The notes beneath the pieces were generated by a model, which was not told where the DNA came from, searched no databases, and was given only the letters and a program-made list of their open reading frames with translations. From Poriferisodalis sp965214215 (GTDB taxonomy: Bacteria; Actinomycetota; Acidimicrobiia; Acidimicrobiales; Poriferisodalaceae), in the NCBI RefSeq assembly GCF_965214215.1, contig NZ_CBDCBD010000003.1:2790001-2854000 (forward strand): a stretch of 64,000 nucleotides of DNA. Direction: 5' to 3'. Within the stretch, counting starts at the first letter, position 1, and each line of letters begins with the position of its first letter. The translations under genes were made by a program, and so were the position numbers. This document shows, piece by piece, positions 25,693 to 34,377 of this stretch.

Positions 25693-27045
25693 GTGCGCAC
25701 GGTCCGGGCATTTCGGTCGAGACGAGACCGGCGACACGCCGAGGGGGCAGCGCCGGACGATCTGGCTCGCAACGGTCGAGATCGGCACTGGCCGGGGGCG
25801 CGCTCCATCATCCTCGACGGCATCTCCCATTCGTACAACCAGTCCCCGGCTGCCAGTTCTTCCGCCGACTCTGACGTCACCTCGGGCGGCTGCTACTCGG
25901 TGCAGGACCTGTCCCTGCATGTCGCGCCAGGTGAATCCGTTGCATTGCTCGGCCCCAGCGGCTGCGGCAAGACCACACTGCTGCGACTCATCGCCGGGCT
26001 GGAACGCCCCCTCGCCGGCACCATTCAGCTCGGCGACAGGTTCGTCTCGGGAACGTCGGGACGGGGCGGCACATGGGTGGCACCTGAATCACGCCGGGTC
26101 GGGATGGTGTTCCAGGACTGGGCACTGTTCCCGCATCTCACCGTGGGCCGCAACGTCGGCTACGGGCTCGAGCGTTCCAAGCGAACCCCCGACCGCATCG
26201 CCGAAGCGCTCGAATTGGTGGGTCTCGGCGGTTTTGCGGAGCGCATGCCCGCAACGCTCTCTGGCGGACAGCAGCAGCGTGTCGCCTTGGCTCGTGCGCT
26301 TGCACCGCGCCCGGGCGTGCTCTTACTGGACGAGCCCTTCTCCAATCTGGACTCGTCGCTGCGCGAAGACGTTCGCAGCGAGGTTCGCCGTCTCTTGATC
26401 GAATTGGGCATCACCGCTGTCTTCGTGACCCACGACCAGGACGAGGCCTTTGTCGTCGGCGACCGGGTCGGCGTGCTGTGCGAGGGCCGTCTGGCGCAGG
26501 TCGACACGCCCGATGGCCTCTACCGGCGGCCAGCAGATCCGTTCGTAGCAGACTTCGTGGGCACGGCATCTTGGCTGCGCTGTAGGGCCTCTGGCGGAGT
26601 CGCGCACACAGCGCTGGGCCGCCTGCCGCTTGGCGGAGCGCAAGCTGCGAGCAGCAACGGCACGCAATCCGACGTAAGCGCAGCAGATGCAACGACTGAT
26701 GCCGTGACCGGCCCGGTGGATGTGATGCTCCGTCCCGAGCAGCTGCGTCTGGCACCGGGAACCGCGGCGCAGGTCGAGCTCGTGGAGTTCTACGGGCATG
26801 ATTCGATGGTGTTAGCGAACCTCGACGGCACCCATCTGCGGGTGCGCTGCGGGCCCGATCCGAACGTCCGGCGCGGCGATGTCGTGGCGGTCGAGTTCAT
26901 CGGCACCGATGTCGTCGCATTCGCCCGACGTGGCCAGTCCGCGCACAGCCTCTTTGAGGAAACCCTGGAGCGAGCCGAGTTGCGATACCCCGCGGGGGTC
27001 GACGGCTCACCCACTCCTGCCGAATTGGAACTCTTCGCCGACTGA
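25693..27045 (+). CDS. ABC transporter ATP-binding protein (Fe3+/spermidine type), orphan
   Basis: 450 residues from GTG 25693. Walker A G-P-S-G-C-G-K-T-T, Q-loop V-F-Q-D-W-A-L-F-P-H, signature L-S-G-G-Q-Q-Q-R, Walker B V-L-L-L-D-E-P and switch His in T-H-D-Q-D-E-A are complete, and the C-terminal region is a TOBE-like domain. This is the MalK/FbpC/PotA class that powers uptake of iron, sulfate, polyamines or thiamine. No permease or binding protein lies next to it, so its partners must be elsewhere. The first 35 residues are Arg-rich, and the true N-terminus could be even shorter. Confidence 0.85.
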   Translation: MRTVRAFRSRRDRRHAEGAAPDDLARNGRDRHWPGARSIILDGISHSYNQSPAASSSADSDVTSGGCYSVQDLSLHVAPGESVALLGPSGCGKTTLLRLIAGLERPLAGTIQLGDRFVSGTSGRGGTWVAPESRRVGMVFQDWALFPHLTVGRNVGYGLERSKRTPDRIAEALELVGLGGFAERMPATLSGGQQQRVALARALAPRPGVLLLDEPFSNLDSSLREDVRSEVRRLLIELGITAVFVTHDQDEAFVVGDRVGVLCEGRLAQVDTPDGLYRRPADPFVADFVGTASWLRCRASGGVAHTALGRLPLGGAQAASSNGTQSDVSAADATTDAVTGPVDVMLRPEQLRLAPGTAAQVELVEFYGHDSMVLANLDGTHLRVRCGPDPNVRRGDVVAVEFIGTDVVAFARRGQSAHSLFEETLERAELRYPAGVDGSPTPAELELFAD

Positions 27046-27124
27046 TCGGCTGACCGGCCGCAGGGGATCTGACTCCAAGATCGAGCAGCGGCATCAGGCC
27101 GCAAGCGCAACCGCTGCGGGCCGC

Positions 27125-28012
27125 TCAGCCCTCGCGCAGCGGAGCGATGACCTGCTCTGCGAATCGGTGCGCCGGTTCGGCACTGTCCGGGTTGCCGAAG
27201 TCGAGCACGAAGTGGCCGATGCCGACGTCCACCAGCGAGGCCAAGAACTCGACGTACTCGGCCGACTCGCTGTCAGTGTTGGGCAGGGCACGCTCAACGG
27301 TGGTCGACATCTCCAGGCCGGCCGGATCGCGCCCGAGCCGCTCGAGCTCGTCTGCCACGATCCCGCACTTGCGACGCAGCGATTCGAGATCTCGCCGCCA
27401 TGGCGTATTCCAGATATCGGCATGGCGGGCGGCGACCCGTAGGCCGATCTGCTCTCCTGAGGCGCCGATGCAGATGGGCGGGGCAACCTCGGGCAGCGGC
27501 GGCGCCGCCGCACCATCGATGCGGTAGTACTCGCCTTCGAAGCTCGGGTCGTCCTGCGTCCACATCAATCGGCAGATCGTGATGACCTCTTCGAGCTGGG
27601 CGAAGCGCACCTTGGGCGACGGGAATTCGTAGCCGTACGCCTCGTACTCGTCGCCGCGCCAGCCGGCGCCGATGCCCAGGATGAAGCGGTTGCCCGACAG
27701 GTACTGCAGCGTCGCCGCCATCTTTGCCGTCAGCGCCGGCGGCCGGTAGCCGTGCCCGAGCACGTGATGGCACAGCTGCACCCCGTCGAGACGGGCCGCA
27801 CACCAGGTGATCGTCGTCCAGGCCTCGAGGAACGGGTCGGTCTTGGCGTCGAAGCCATAGAAATGGTCGGCAATCCACAGCGAGTCGAAGTGCTCGATCA
27901 CCTCGGGCAGGAGCCACTCCACCTGGTCGGCCACGATCGACCGGTGGTTGCTCCAGCGGTTGCCGATGCACGGCGACAACCATCCGAACCTGAGTGCATT
28001 CTCTGCTGTCAC
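27125..28012 (-). CDS. LLM-class (luciferase-like) oxidoreductase
   Basis: 295 residues from GTG 28012, which lies 6 nt behind a TAGCGT element. TIM-barrel luciferase fold: F-D-S-L-W-I-A-D-H-F near residue 42, L-S-G-N-R-F-I-L-G-I-G-A-G-W and E-Y-E-A-Y-G-Y-E-F-P-S near the middle, I-C-I-G-A-S-G-E. The G-I-G-A-G-W stretch is typical of the F420-dependent subgroup. It is a single-gene unit, convergent with the ABC ATPase. Substrate unknown. Confidence 0.85.
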   Translation of the reverse strand: MTAENALRFGWLSPCIGNRWSNHRSIVADQVEWLLPEVIEHFDSLWIADHFYGFDAKTDPFLEAWTTITWCAARLDGVQLCHHVLGHGYRPPALTAKMAATLQYLSGNRFILGIGAGWRGDEYEAYGYEFPSPKVRFAQLEEVITICRLMWTQDDPSFEGEYYRIDGAAAPPLPEVAPPICIGASGEQIGLRVAARHADIWNTPWRRDLESLRRKCGIVADELERLGRDPAGLEMSTTVERALPNTDSESAEYVEFLASLVDVGIGHFVLDFGNPDSAEPAHRFAEQVIAPLREG

Positions 28013-28018
28013 CGCGTC

Positions 28019-28024
28019 ACGCTA
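28019..28024 (-). promoter_or_regulatory. Putative leaderless -10 element (TAGCGT)
   Basis: Read on the minus strand, TAGCGT is followed by 6 nt and GTG 28012. There is no Shine-Dalgarno sequence. Confidence 0.4.
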
Positions 28025-28083
28025 ACGGAGTGGCCCGGCCTGCCTCCGGTCCAGTGGACTCGAATCCGAGCGTCCAGCGATGA

Positions 28084-28848
28084 TCACAGCGGCAGCTTGC
28101 CCTCGACCGAATGCAACGCTGCCTTGCGCTCGGCGGCATCTGGGAGCACTTCAGCGACGAGTTCCCAGAATGCGGGTCCATGGTTCCGCTCGGTGAGGTG
28201 CGCCAATTCGTGAACCACGACGTAGTCGAGCAGTCTGGGCTCGAGCATCACGAGCCGCCAGTTGAACCGGAGAGCACCGTCAGCGGCGCAACTCCCCCAG
28301 CGCTTGCGCTGATCCCCGATGAGCACTTCAGGCTTGGCGCCACGCCCCAATTCGGGCCACCACCGCTCGACGCTCGTCGAGACGTGCTCAAGAGCACGGA
28401 GCCAGTACCACTCCCTGATCGCGTCGCGAATATTGTGCGCAGCTTCGTCCTCGGACATCTCGAGCGGCAGGAACACCTGCAATTCCCACGGACGGAAGCG
28501 CACGTCGACGTCGGGAACGACGCCATTCCCCACAACCACACTCAGGTCTCGCCCAAGGAACGGAAGTGAACCGGGCATTTCGCTCGGGCACGGCACGGCA
28601 CGGGCCGCGGCCAGACGATCCATGATCCAGCGCGCCTTCTTTCGGACAAACCCGTGTATCTCATCGGGAGGAGTGGCTGCAGGAACCGCCACGCAGACAC
28701 CCTCTGGACCCACGCTGAGTTGCAGCGTCTTATGCCGCCGGGTGCTTCGCCTGACCTCGAAATCGATGACGGCATCGCCGAATCGGATCTGGTCGCGCTC
28801 AGTCAAGATCATCCCGCGATTCTGCCCTGCAGCGCGATCACGGCTCAT
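28084..28848 (-). CDS. YgjP-type zinc metallopeptidase (DUF45/WLM-like)
   Basis: 254 residues. The zinc site is V-V-H-E-L-A-H-L with the third ligand in N-H-G-P-A-F-W. Upstream, R-W-G-S-C and L-R-F-N-W-R-L are the other hallmarks of the YgjP family. Members are cytoplasmic, poorly characterised and sometimes linked to type I restriction systems; none is seen here. ATG 28848 is used, but ATG 28812 (M-I-L-T-E-R-D) fits the family N-terminus about as well. Confidence 0.85.
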   Translation of the reverse strand: MSRDRAAGQNRGMILTERDQIRFGDAVIDFEVRRSTRRHKTLQLSVGPEGVCVAVPAATPPDEIHGFVRKKARWIMDRLAAARAVPCPSEMPGSLPFLGRDLSVVVGNGVVPDVDVRFRPWELQVFLPLEMSEDEAAHNIRDAIREWYWLRALEHVSTSVERWWPELGRGAKPEVLIGDQRKRWGSCAADGALRFNWRLVMLEPRLLDYVVVHELAHLTERNHGPAFWELVAEVLPDAAERKAALHSVEGKLPL

Positions 28849-28924
28849 CTCATTTTCTGGCGTTTCTCACGGACGTCCTCGGTGAGGTCCTCGTCCGAAA
28901 TGCGACCCCGAAGTCGGAGCCCCG

Positions 28925-30565
28925 CTAGGGACGCACAGCTCGCTTGTTCGGTCGGCGCGCCAGCTCGGCAAGCACCGGCTGGGCCAGCTTCACGAAGGTG
29001 CACGCCAGTCGGCGGGTCTCACGGGGATCGATGAGGTCCACGACATCGCCGTGCATGGCAGCCTTGAACGGCGAGCGCAGCCGCAGCAAGCGTTCTTCGA
29101 TCATCTCTCGGTGGGCTTCAGGGTCGGGTGCGGCATCGATCTCACGCCGGTAAGCGGCCGCTACGCCGCCCTCGATGGGAATGCCGCCCCACTCCCCCGC
29201 CGGCCATCCGAACCGCAGGTTCAGCGCGTGGGGCAGACCGATGCTGTTCGGTGCGTCTGCTGCCACGCCGTAGGACTTGCGGACATTGAATTCCACCTTC
29301 GGCACGCTCGCTTCTGCCGATGCGATCAGGGCGCGCACGCCGCGCCGCATGGTGGCCTTGCGCTCCGCCGCCGAGCCCAGCATGAATCCGGGCATGTCCA
29401 AGAAGATCACCATCGGCAGGTTGAATGCATCGCACAGGTCGACGAAGTGCGCGTACTTGTCGGCACCGTCGCCGTCCATCGCACCGGCCAGCCGCATCGG
29501 GTCACTGCCGACAACACCCACGCTGTAGCCGTCGAGCCGGGCGAAACCGGTGATGATCGCCCCGGCATAGTGACGGCGCATCTCGAAGAACTCGCCGTTG
29601 TCGACGACGTGGCGAATGAGTGCCCGTGCGTCGTAACCGGCTCGGCGATTCGTGGGGATGATGTTCAGCAGCTCTTCGGGCCGGCGATCCGGCGGGTCGC
29701 CGGTGTCGACACGCGGCGCCACCTGCGACACCGTGTTCGGCAGGTACGAGAGGAACGCGCGGATCTGGTCGAACGCGTCCTCCTCGTTCTCGGCCACATT
29801 GTCGACCTGACCGCTCTCGTACACGTGCATCCGATAGCCGCCGAGTTCCTCCTTGGACAGATTCTCGCCCGTGGCCCGCTGCACCACGGGAGGCCCCGAC
29901 GGGAAGATCTGCGACTGACCCTTCACCATCACCGTGAAGTGCGACATCAGGGCCGCAGCCGCAGGCCAACCCGCGACCGACCCCATGATCCCCGCAGCCA
30001 CCGGCACCTTGGTGAGCATCTCCACGCCCTGCCACCACATGTCGCCCTGCGGCAGGGCCATCTGGCCCGATTCCTCGTCGGATCGCGAGCTGTGGCCGAC
30101 ACCCTCGCGCAGCTGCACATATGGGATGCCGTAGGTGATGGCCAGCGGTTGAGCGAATTGGTGCGGGATCTTGTGGACGTTGTGCGGGCTGCCGCCCGAG
30201 ATGGTGAAGTCGTCGCCGCCGATCGCCACCGGCCGGCCGTCGAGCTCGGCCAGGCCCATCACGTAACCGCCGGGTGTGAACCCGATGATGTTGCCGTCGT
30301 CGTCGTACTCGGGGCCGCCCATGAGACCGCCCATCTCGATGAACGAGTCCGGGTCGGCCATCTTGGCGATGCGCTCGCGCACCGTGTAGCGGCCGCCCTG
30401 GTGCTGACGGTCGATGCGCTCAGGCCCGCCCATCTCGGACGCCAGCTCCTTGAGATACGCAATCTCCGCGATCGCGTCCTCCCACGACATTCCCGGCTTC
30501 CATGTCTCCCGATCCGGGTCAACTGGCATCCCTGCGCTCCGTTCTCCCGACGCAAAAGACGACAT
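28925..30565 (-). CDS. Acyl-CoA carboxylase carboxyltransferase-like protein (second copy)
   Basis: 546 residues with the two crotonase-like halves of biotin-dependent carboxyltransferases: R-Y-T-V-R-E-R-I-A-K-M-A-D early, a G-I-M-G-S-V-A-G-W-P-A-A-A segment in the first half, and D-M-P-G-F-M-L-G-S plus R-K-S-Y-G-V-A-A-D in the second. It is clearly different from the subunit at 9610 and has no biotin carboxylase gene beside it. It must use a subunit encoded elsewhere, possibly the one at 11344, or carry out another acyl-CoA reaction. ATG 30529 is an alternative start with a better upstream purine run. Confidence 0.8.
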   Translation of the reverse strand: MSSFASGERSAGMPVDPDRETWKPGMSWEDAIAEIAYLKELASEMGGPERIDRQHQGGRYTVRERIAKMADPDSFIEMGGLMGGPEYDDDGNIIGFTPGGYVMGLAELDGRPVAIGGDDFTISGGSPHNVHKIPHQFAQPLAITYGIPYVQLREGVGHSSRSDEESGQMALPQGDMWWQGVEMLTKVPVAAGIMGSVAGWPAAAALMSHFTVMVKGQSQIFPSGPPVVQRATGENLSKEELGGYRMHVYESGQVDNVAENEEDAFDQIRAFLSYLPNTVSQVAPRVDTGDPPDRRPEELLNIIPTNRRAGYDARALIRHVVDNGEFFEMRRHYAGAIITGFARLDGYSVGVVGSDPMRLAGAMDGDGADKYAHFVDLCDAFNLPMVIFLDMPGFMLGSAAERKATMRRGVRALIASAEASVPKVEFNVRKSYGVAADAPNSIGLPHALNLRFGWPAGEWGGIPIEGGVAAAYRREIDAAPDPEAHREMIEERLLRLRSPFKAAMHGDVVDLIDPRETRRLACTFVKLAQPVLAELARRPNKRAVRP

Positions 30566-30747
30566 CGCTCAGCGTGCGGCCACATGAACGCCAGGTACTT
30601 CGCCTCAGCATGGTTACGAATGTATGTCGCGAAGTCGTTGGCTGCCGGGTCTGGCGATGGCCTCTGCGACTCGCCCACTGTCGTCGCGGTAAGTTTCGGC
30701 CCTAGGCGCGGGGTACGCCGTGCCGTGGAGAATCACAGGGGATCACT

Positions 30748-31839
30748 ATGGAGTTGGGACTGTTCACCATGCCGAGCCACCCGCCCGAGCGCGATCTGCG
30801 CGAGGGCTGGGAATGGGATCTGCAGGTCATCGAGTGGGCTGATGAATTCGGCTTCAGCGAAGCCTGGATCGGCGAGCACCATGCTGCGAAGTGGGAGCCG
30901 CACCCCGCGCCGGACCTGCTGACGCTCGCTGCTCTGCAACGCACCAAGAACATCCGCATCGGCCCCGGCGGCTTCCTGATGCCCTACTACCACCCTGCCG
31001 AGCTGGCCAACCGGATCTCGCTGCTGGACCACATCTCCCAAGGCCGCCTGAACTTCGGTGTCGCGGCCAGCGGTCTGCCCAGCGACTGGGAGATGTTCGG
31101 CGTCGACGGCATGGCCGGAGAGAACCGCGAGATGACCCAGGAGTCGGTGGAGTTCATCTTGAATCTGTGGAGCCAGGAGCCCGGCTGGGTTCACGAGGGC
31201 AAGCACTGGAAGGGGTCGGTGCCCCACGGGATGCCCGACATGGACCTCGTGCAGCACCTCAAGCCACTGCAGCAGCCGCATCCGCCGATCGCCGTAGCCG
31301 GGCTCAACTCGCCGTCGCCGACGCTCGAGATGGCGGGCGAGAACGGCTGGCTGCCGCTCAGCTTGAACCTCAACCCGCAGTACGTCAGCGGACACTGGGA
31401 CTCCTACGAGGCCGGCGCCCGGCGAGCCGGACGGGAGGTCAGCCGTAGCGACTGGCGCATGGTCCGCGAGGTGTTCGTCGCCCCCACCGACGAGGAGGCC
31501 TGGGAGCTGTCCTACGGCGGGATGATGGGCCGGATGATGACCGAGTACTTCATCCCCCTGCTCGGCGCCTTCGACTTCCACAAGTTCCTCATCGACGAGC
31601 GCAACCCACCCGCCGGCGGCGAGGTCACCGTCGAGTACTGCGCCCGCAACAACTGGTTCGTGGGTTCGCCCGAAACCGTCGCAGCATCTATCGAGAAGGT
31701 GTACGCCGACGTCGGCGGGTTCGGCCACCTGCTGCTGTTCTGCTTCGACTACTCCGAGAACCCCGAAGCGTGGCGACGTTCGATGGACCTGCTGGCCAAC
31801 GACGTCATGCCCCGGGTCGCACACCTCACCGGAGACTGA
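30748..31839 (+). CDS. LLM-class flavin-dependent monooxygenase (alkanal/limonene type)
   Basis: 363 residues; ATG 30748 follows GGGGATC. Bacterial luciferase fold: F-S-E-A-W-I-G-E-H-H near residue 39, I-R-I-G-P-G-G-F-L-M-P-Y-Y-H-P, G-R-L-N-F-G-V-A-A-S-G, and a late segment typical of the FMNH2-dependent limonene/alkanal monooxygenase subgroup. It probably oxygenates a small organic substrate with reduced flavin from a separate reductase. Its stop is 7 nt before the Rieske oxygenase, so the two are likely one transcript. Confidence 0.85.
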   Translation: MELGLFTMPSHPPERDLREGWEWDLQVIEWADEFGFSEAWIGEHHAAKWEPHPAPDLLTLAALQRTKNIRIGPGGFLMPYYHPAELANRISLLDHISQGRLNFGVAASGLPSDWEMFGVDGMAGENREMTQESVEFILNLWSQEPGWVHEGKHWKGSVPHGMPDMDLVQHLKPLQQPHPPIAVAGLNSPSPTLEMAGENGWLPLSLNLNPQYVSGHWDSYEAGARRAGREVSRSDWRMVREVFVAPTDEEAWELSYGGMMGRMMTEYFIPLLGAFDFHKFLIDERNPPAGGEVTVEYCARNNWFVGSPETVAASIEKVYADVGGFGHLLLFCFDYSENPEAWRRSMDLLANDVMPRVAHLTGD

Positions 31840-31846
31840 GCGCCCG

Positions 31847-33019
31847 ATGCCTGCCCGGCCAGCGCTGGAGCACACCGTTCGGGCGCTGGTCGGGCGTGCA
31901 CGCGCCCACCTGTCGCAGTACACGGGCATCGGCAACCGGCAGATCGCCCGACGCCCGCCCGCATGGCCGCCGCTGGCTGAGCTGCCCAAGGGCGACCCGC
32001 GGCTCGGGCTGCGAGACCGCTGGTACCTGCTGGGCACTGCCGAGGTAGTACTCGACGAGCCGGTGGCCACCCGCTTGCTGGGCGAAGACTTGGTGCTGTG
32101 GCGCGACGGCTCGGGAGCGCCCCACCTCATGGCCGACCTATGCCCGCACCGTGGCGCCAGGCTCTCGATCGGCGATGTCGTGGGCGACGAACTGCGGTGC
32201 GGCTATCACCACTGGCGCTTCGACGGCAGCGGCCAGTGCACCTCGGTGCCCTCTCAGGGCGGAGCGTGCTCGCTGGCTGAGCGCACCAAGATCAGCGTGA
32301 CCTACCCGGTCGCCGAGGAGGCCGGCTACCTGTGGGCCTGGATCGGCGAGTCGGCTCCTTCGGCGCTTCATCTACCGGCCGAGTTCACCGACGACCGTTA
32401 CTCCACGTTCCCCGAGACCGTGGAGTGGGGTGCGAACTGGATGCTGGCGCTCGAGAACCTCGTGGATCTCATGCATGCCCCGTTCCTGCATGCACGCTCG
32501 ATCACGCTGAACGACGGCATCACCCATGACCGCGTCGTGGTTGACGATCACGACGACGGCTTCGAGGTGCGCCGCCGCGACCAGACCGGGACGAACTTCG
32601 ACTGGATCGACATCCACACGGGCTCGCTGGCATACGTGCGCCTCGACATCCCATTGCCTCCCAGCGCCGGTCCCGGTCCCCCGCTGCGGATCCTGGGGTT
32701 TCTGACGCCACGCGACAATGCAGCCACGCTCGTGCACTTCCCGCGGTTCCGCGAGGTCGCTGGGCGCGATCGTCGGATCTGGCGGACGCTGTACCGGCTG
32801 CGCCTGCGCGGCACACACCTGCACGTGCTCAACCAGGACAAGGAGATGCTGGAGAGCCTGCGCACCACCGATGAGGCCCGGCGTGATGAGCATCTGGCGC
32901 AAGCGGACCGGCCTGTGGTGCACTTGCGTCGCGCACTCGAGGCCGACTTCGAGGCGCAGCGGGCGCGATTCGGGCTCGCCACTGAGACCCAACCCGTCCC
33001 GGTCGCGCTCGCTGACTGA
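31847..33019 (+). CDS. Rieske non-heme iron oxygenase
   Basis: 390 residues, 7 nt after the LLM gene. The Rieske cluster motif is C-P-H-R-G ... C-G-Y-H-H-W (about residues 100-125). The mononuclear iron site is D-L-M-H-A-P-F-L-H, matching D-x2-H-x4-H, with the third ligand further on. The single-chain layout and the C-terminal half resemble monooxygenase or O/N-demethylase types (VanA, PaO) rather than alpha/beta dioxygenases. It needs a reductase that is not in this cluster. Confidence 0.87.
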   Translation: MPARPALEHTVRALVGRARAHLSQYTGIGNRQIARRPPAWPPLAELPKGDPRLGLRDRWYLLGTAEVVLDEPVATRLLGEDLVLWRDGSGAPHLMADLCPHRGARLSIGDVVGDELRCGYHHWRFDGSGQCTSVPSQGGACSLAERTKISVTYPVAEEAGYLWAWIGESAPSALHLPAEFTDDRYSTFPETVEWGANWMLALENLVDLMHAPFLHARSITLNDGITHDRVVVDDHDDGFEVRRRDQTGTNFDWIDIHTGSLAYVRLDIPLPPSAGPGPPLRILGFLTPRDNAATLVHFPRFREVAGRDRRIWRTLYRLRLRGTHLHVLNQDKEMLESLRTTDEARRDEHLAQADRPVVHLRRALEADFEAQRARFGLATETQPVPVALAD

Positions 33020-33023
33020 CTCG

Positions 33024-33029
33024 TACCCT
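33024..33029 (+). promoter_or_regulatory. Possible -10 element (TACCCT) before the cupin gene
   Basis: TACCCT lies 46 nt before ATG 33076 and may start a separate cupin-to-dioxygenase transcript. Weak evidence; read-through from the Rieske gene is equally possible. Confidence 0.25.
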
Positions 33030-33075
33030 GCAACCGTCGCACCCGCCACATGTCGATCACGACAGGACACCAACG

Positions 33076-33603
33076 ATGAGCCAAATCACCACCGAGCGGG
33101 TCGAAACCGCAGATGCTGCCGACCTCGAGGCCCGCATCGACTCGATGTGCGCCATGCGCGACACCCGGCGGGAAGACTGGGACACGCTGGCGTTCCAGAC
33201 CAAGGCCGGCCCGCAGTACCGGCGTGCCCAGATCCGCTACATCGGCTCTGGCGGCACCGGCAACCACGAAGGTGACGATCGGGCGCTGGCTGCCGAGCAC
33301 TTCACGTTCTCCAACATGCTGCTGCCGCCGGGAGCTGAAGGACCCGAGCACACGCACCACGACGTGGAGGAAGCCTTCTTCGTGCTCGAAGGCGAGCTCG
33401 AGATCACGATCCACGCCGGCGACGATTCGGCCGCCCGGCTGCTCGGTTACCGCGACCTCATCAAGATCCCCGCGGGAACGGCCCGCTCGCTCCGCAATGT
33501 CGGCGACACCGACGCGTTGTTCGTGGTGATGCTCGGGGCGTCCAAGCCTCAGCTGCCCACCTATCCCCCGCACTCCCCGATGGCGGGGATCACGCGGGAC
33601 TGA
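33076..33603 (+). CDS. Cupin-domain protein
   Basis: 175 residues. A single cupin_2 barrel: G-P-E-H-T-H-H-D-V-E-E-A-F-F-V-L-E-G is the first metal motif (His, His, Glu), and I-P-A-G-T-A-R-S-L-R-N is the second, where the usual last His is replaced. A 60-residue N-terminal extension precedes the barrel. Small cupins in degradation clusters act as dioxygenases, isomerases or sensors. The missing second-motif His makes the catalytic role uncertain. It sits at the head of the coupled block that runs to 41068. Confidence 0.8.
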   Translation: MSQITTERVETADAADLEARIDSMCAMRDTRREDWDTLAFQTKAGPQYRRAQIRYIGSGGTGNHEGDDRALAAEHFTFSNMLLPPGAEGPEHTHHDVEEAFFVLEGELEITIHAGDDSAARLLGYRDLIKIPAGTARSLRNVGDTDALFVVMLGASKPQLPTYPPHSPMAGITRD

Positions 33604-33627
33604 GGCGCTCGCACGAACAGCATCGCC

Positions 33628-34377
33628 ATGAGCCTGCACGGCCGACGTGTCGTGGTCACCGGCGCCGGGCGCGGGCTCGGCGAGGCGATGGCGCATGCGA
33701 TCGCCGATGCCGGAGGTCACGTCATCGTGGCCGAGCTGTCGGCCGAACGTGGTGAACGAGTCGTCAGCGCGGTACGAGCAGGCGGCGGTTCTGCGGAGTT
33801 CGTGCCGACCGACGTGGCCGATGAAGCCTCGGTGACCGCGCTCGCCTCCCATCTCACCGGCGCCAGCCCCATCTGGGGCCTGGTGAACAACGCCGGACTG
33901 GCCGACGCCGTCGGCGGCAAGACGTTCTGGGAGATCACGCCTGCCGAATGGGACCGGATCCAGGCGACCAACGCTCGGGGACCGTGGCTGGTGAGCCGGG
34001 CGCTGGCCCCCCAGATGCTGGCTGCGGGACACGGCCGGATCGTCAACATCGCCTCGGACGCAGCGCTGTACGGCTCGCCCCGGCTCGCGCATTACATCGC
34101 GTCCAAGGGTGCGCTGATCGCCTTCACCCGGGCGATGGCCCGCGAGCTGGGCGACCACAGCATCACCGTCAACGCCGTGGCGCCGGGGCTCACCGAGGGA
34201 CCTTCCGCAGAAGGGATCCCGGCTGCACGCCATGCGCTGTACGCCGAGAACCGAGCGATCAGCCGACCCCAGCAGCCAGACGATGTCACAGGCGCCGTGG
34301 TGTTCCTGCTCTCCGACGCAGCCGCCTACATCACCGGGCAGACCATCGTGGTAGACGGCGGCTTCGTGATGCCATGA
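33628..34377 (+). CDS. Short-chain dehydrogenase/reductase
   Basis: 249 residues. T-G-A-G-R-G-L-G near residue 11, N-N-A-G, and catalytic Ser, Tyr and Lys in I-A-S-D-A-A and Y-I-A-S-K; ends with the usual V-D-G-G-F. An acidic residue after beta-2 (V-A-E-L) favours NAD over NADP. Its TGA overlaps the start of the ThDP gene as ATGA, so the two proteins are made together. It probably oxidises an alcohol produced earlier in the same pathway. Confidence 0.88.
   Translation: MSLHGRRVVVTGAGRGLGEAMAHAIADAGGHVIVAELSAERGERVVSAVRAGGGSAEFVPTDVADEASVTALASHLTGASPIWGLVNNAGLADAVGGKTFWEITPAEWDRIQATNARGPWLVSRALAPQMLAAGHGRIVNIASDAALYGSPRLAHYIASKGALIAFTRAMARELGDHSITVNAVAPGLTEGPSAEGIPAARHALYAENRAISRPQQPDDVTGAVVFLLSDAAAYITGQTIVVDGGFVMP

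Noticed and set aside
28058..28070. T-arm-like GGATTCGAGTCC on the minus strand
   Set aside because: The flanking 5-bp T-stem does not pair and no acceptor, D or anticodon arm can be drawn, so this is not a tRNA.
29051..30922. Very long open frame opposite the second carboxyltransferase
   Set aside because: High-GC antisense shadow: His/Arg/Val-rich, no domain, and it runs across a gene with clear family motifs.
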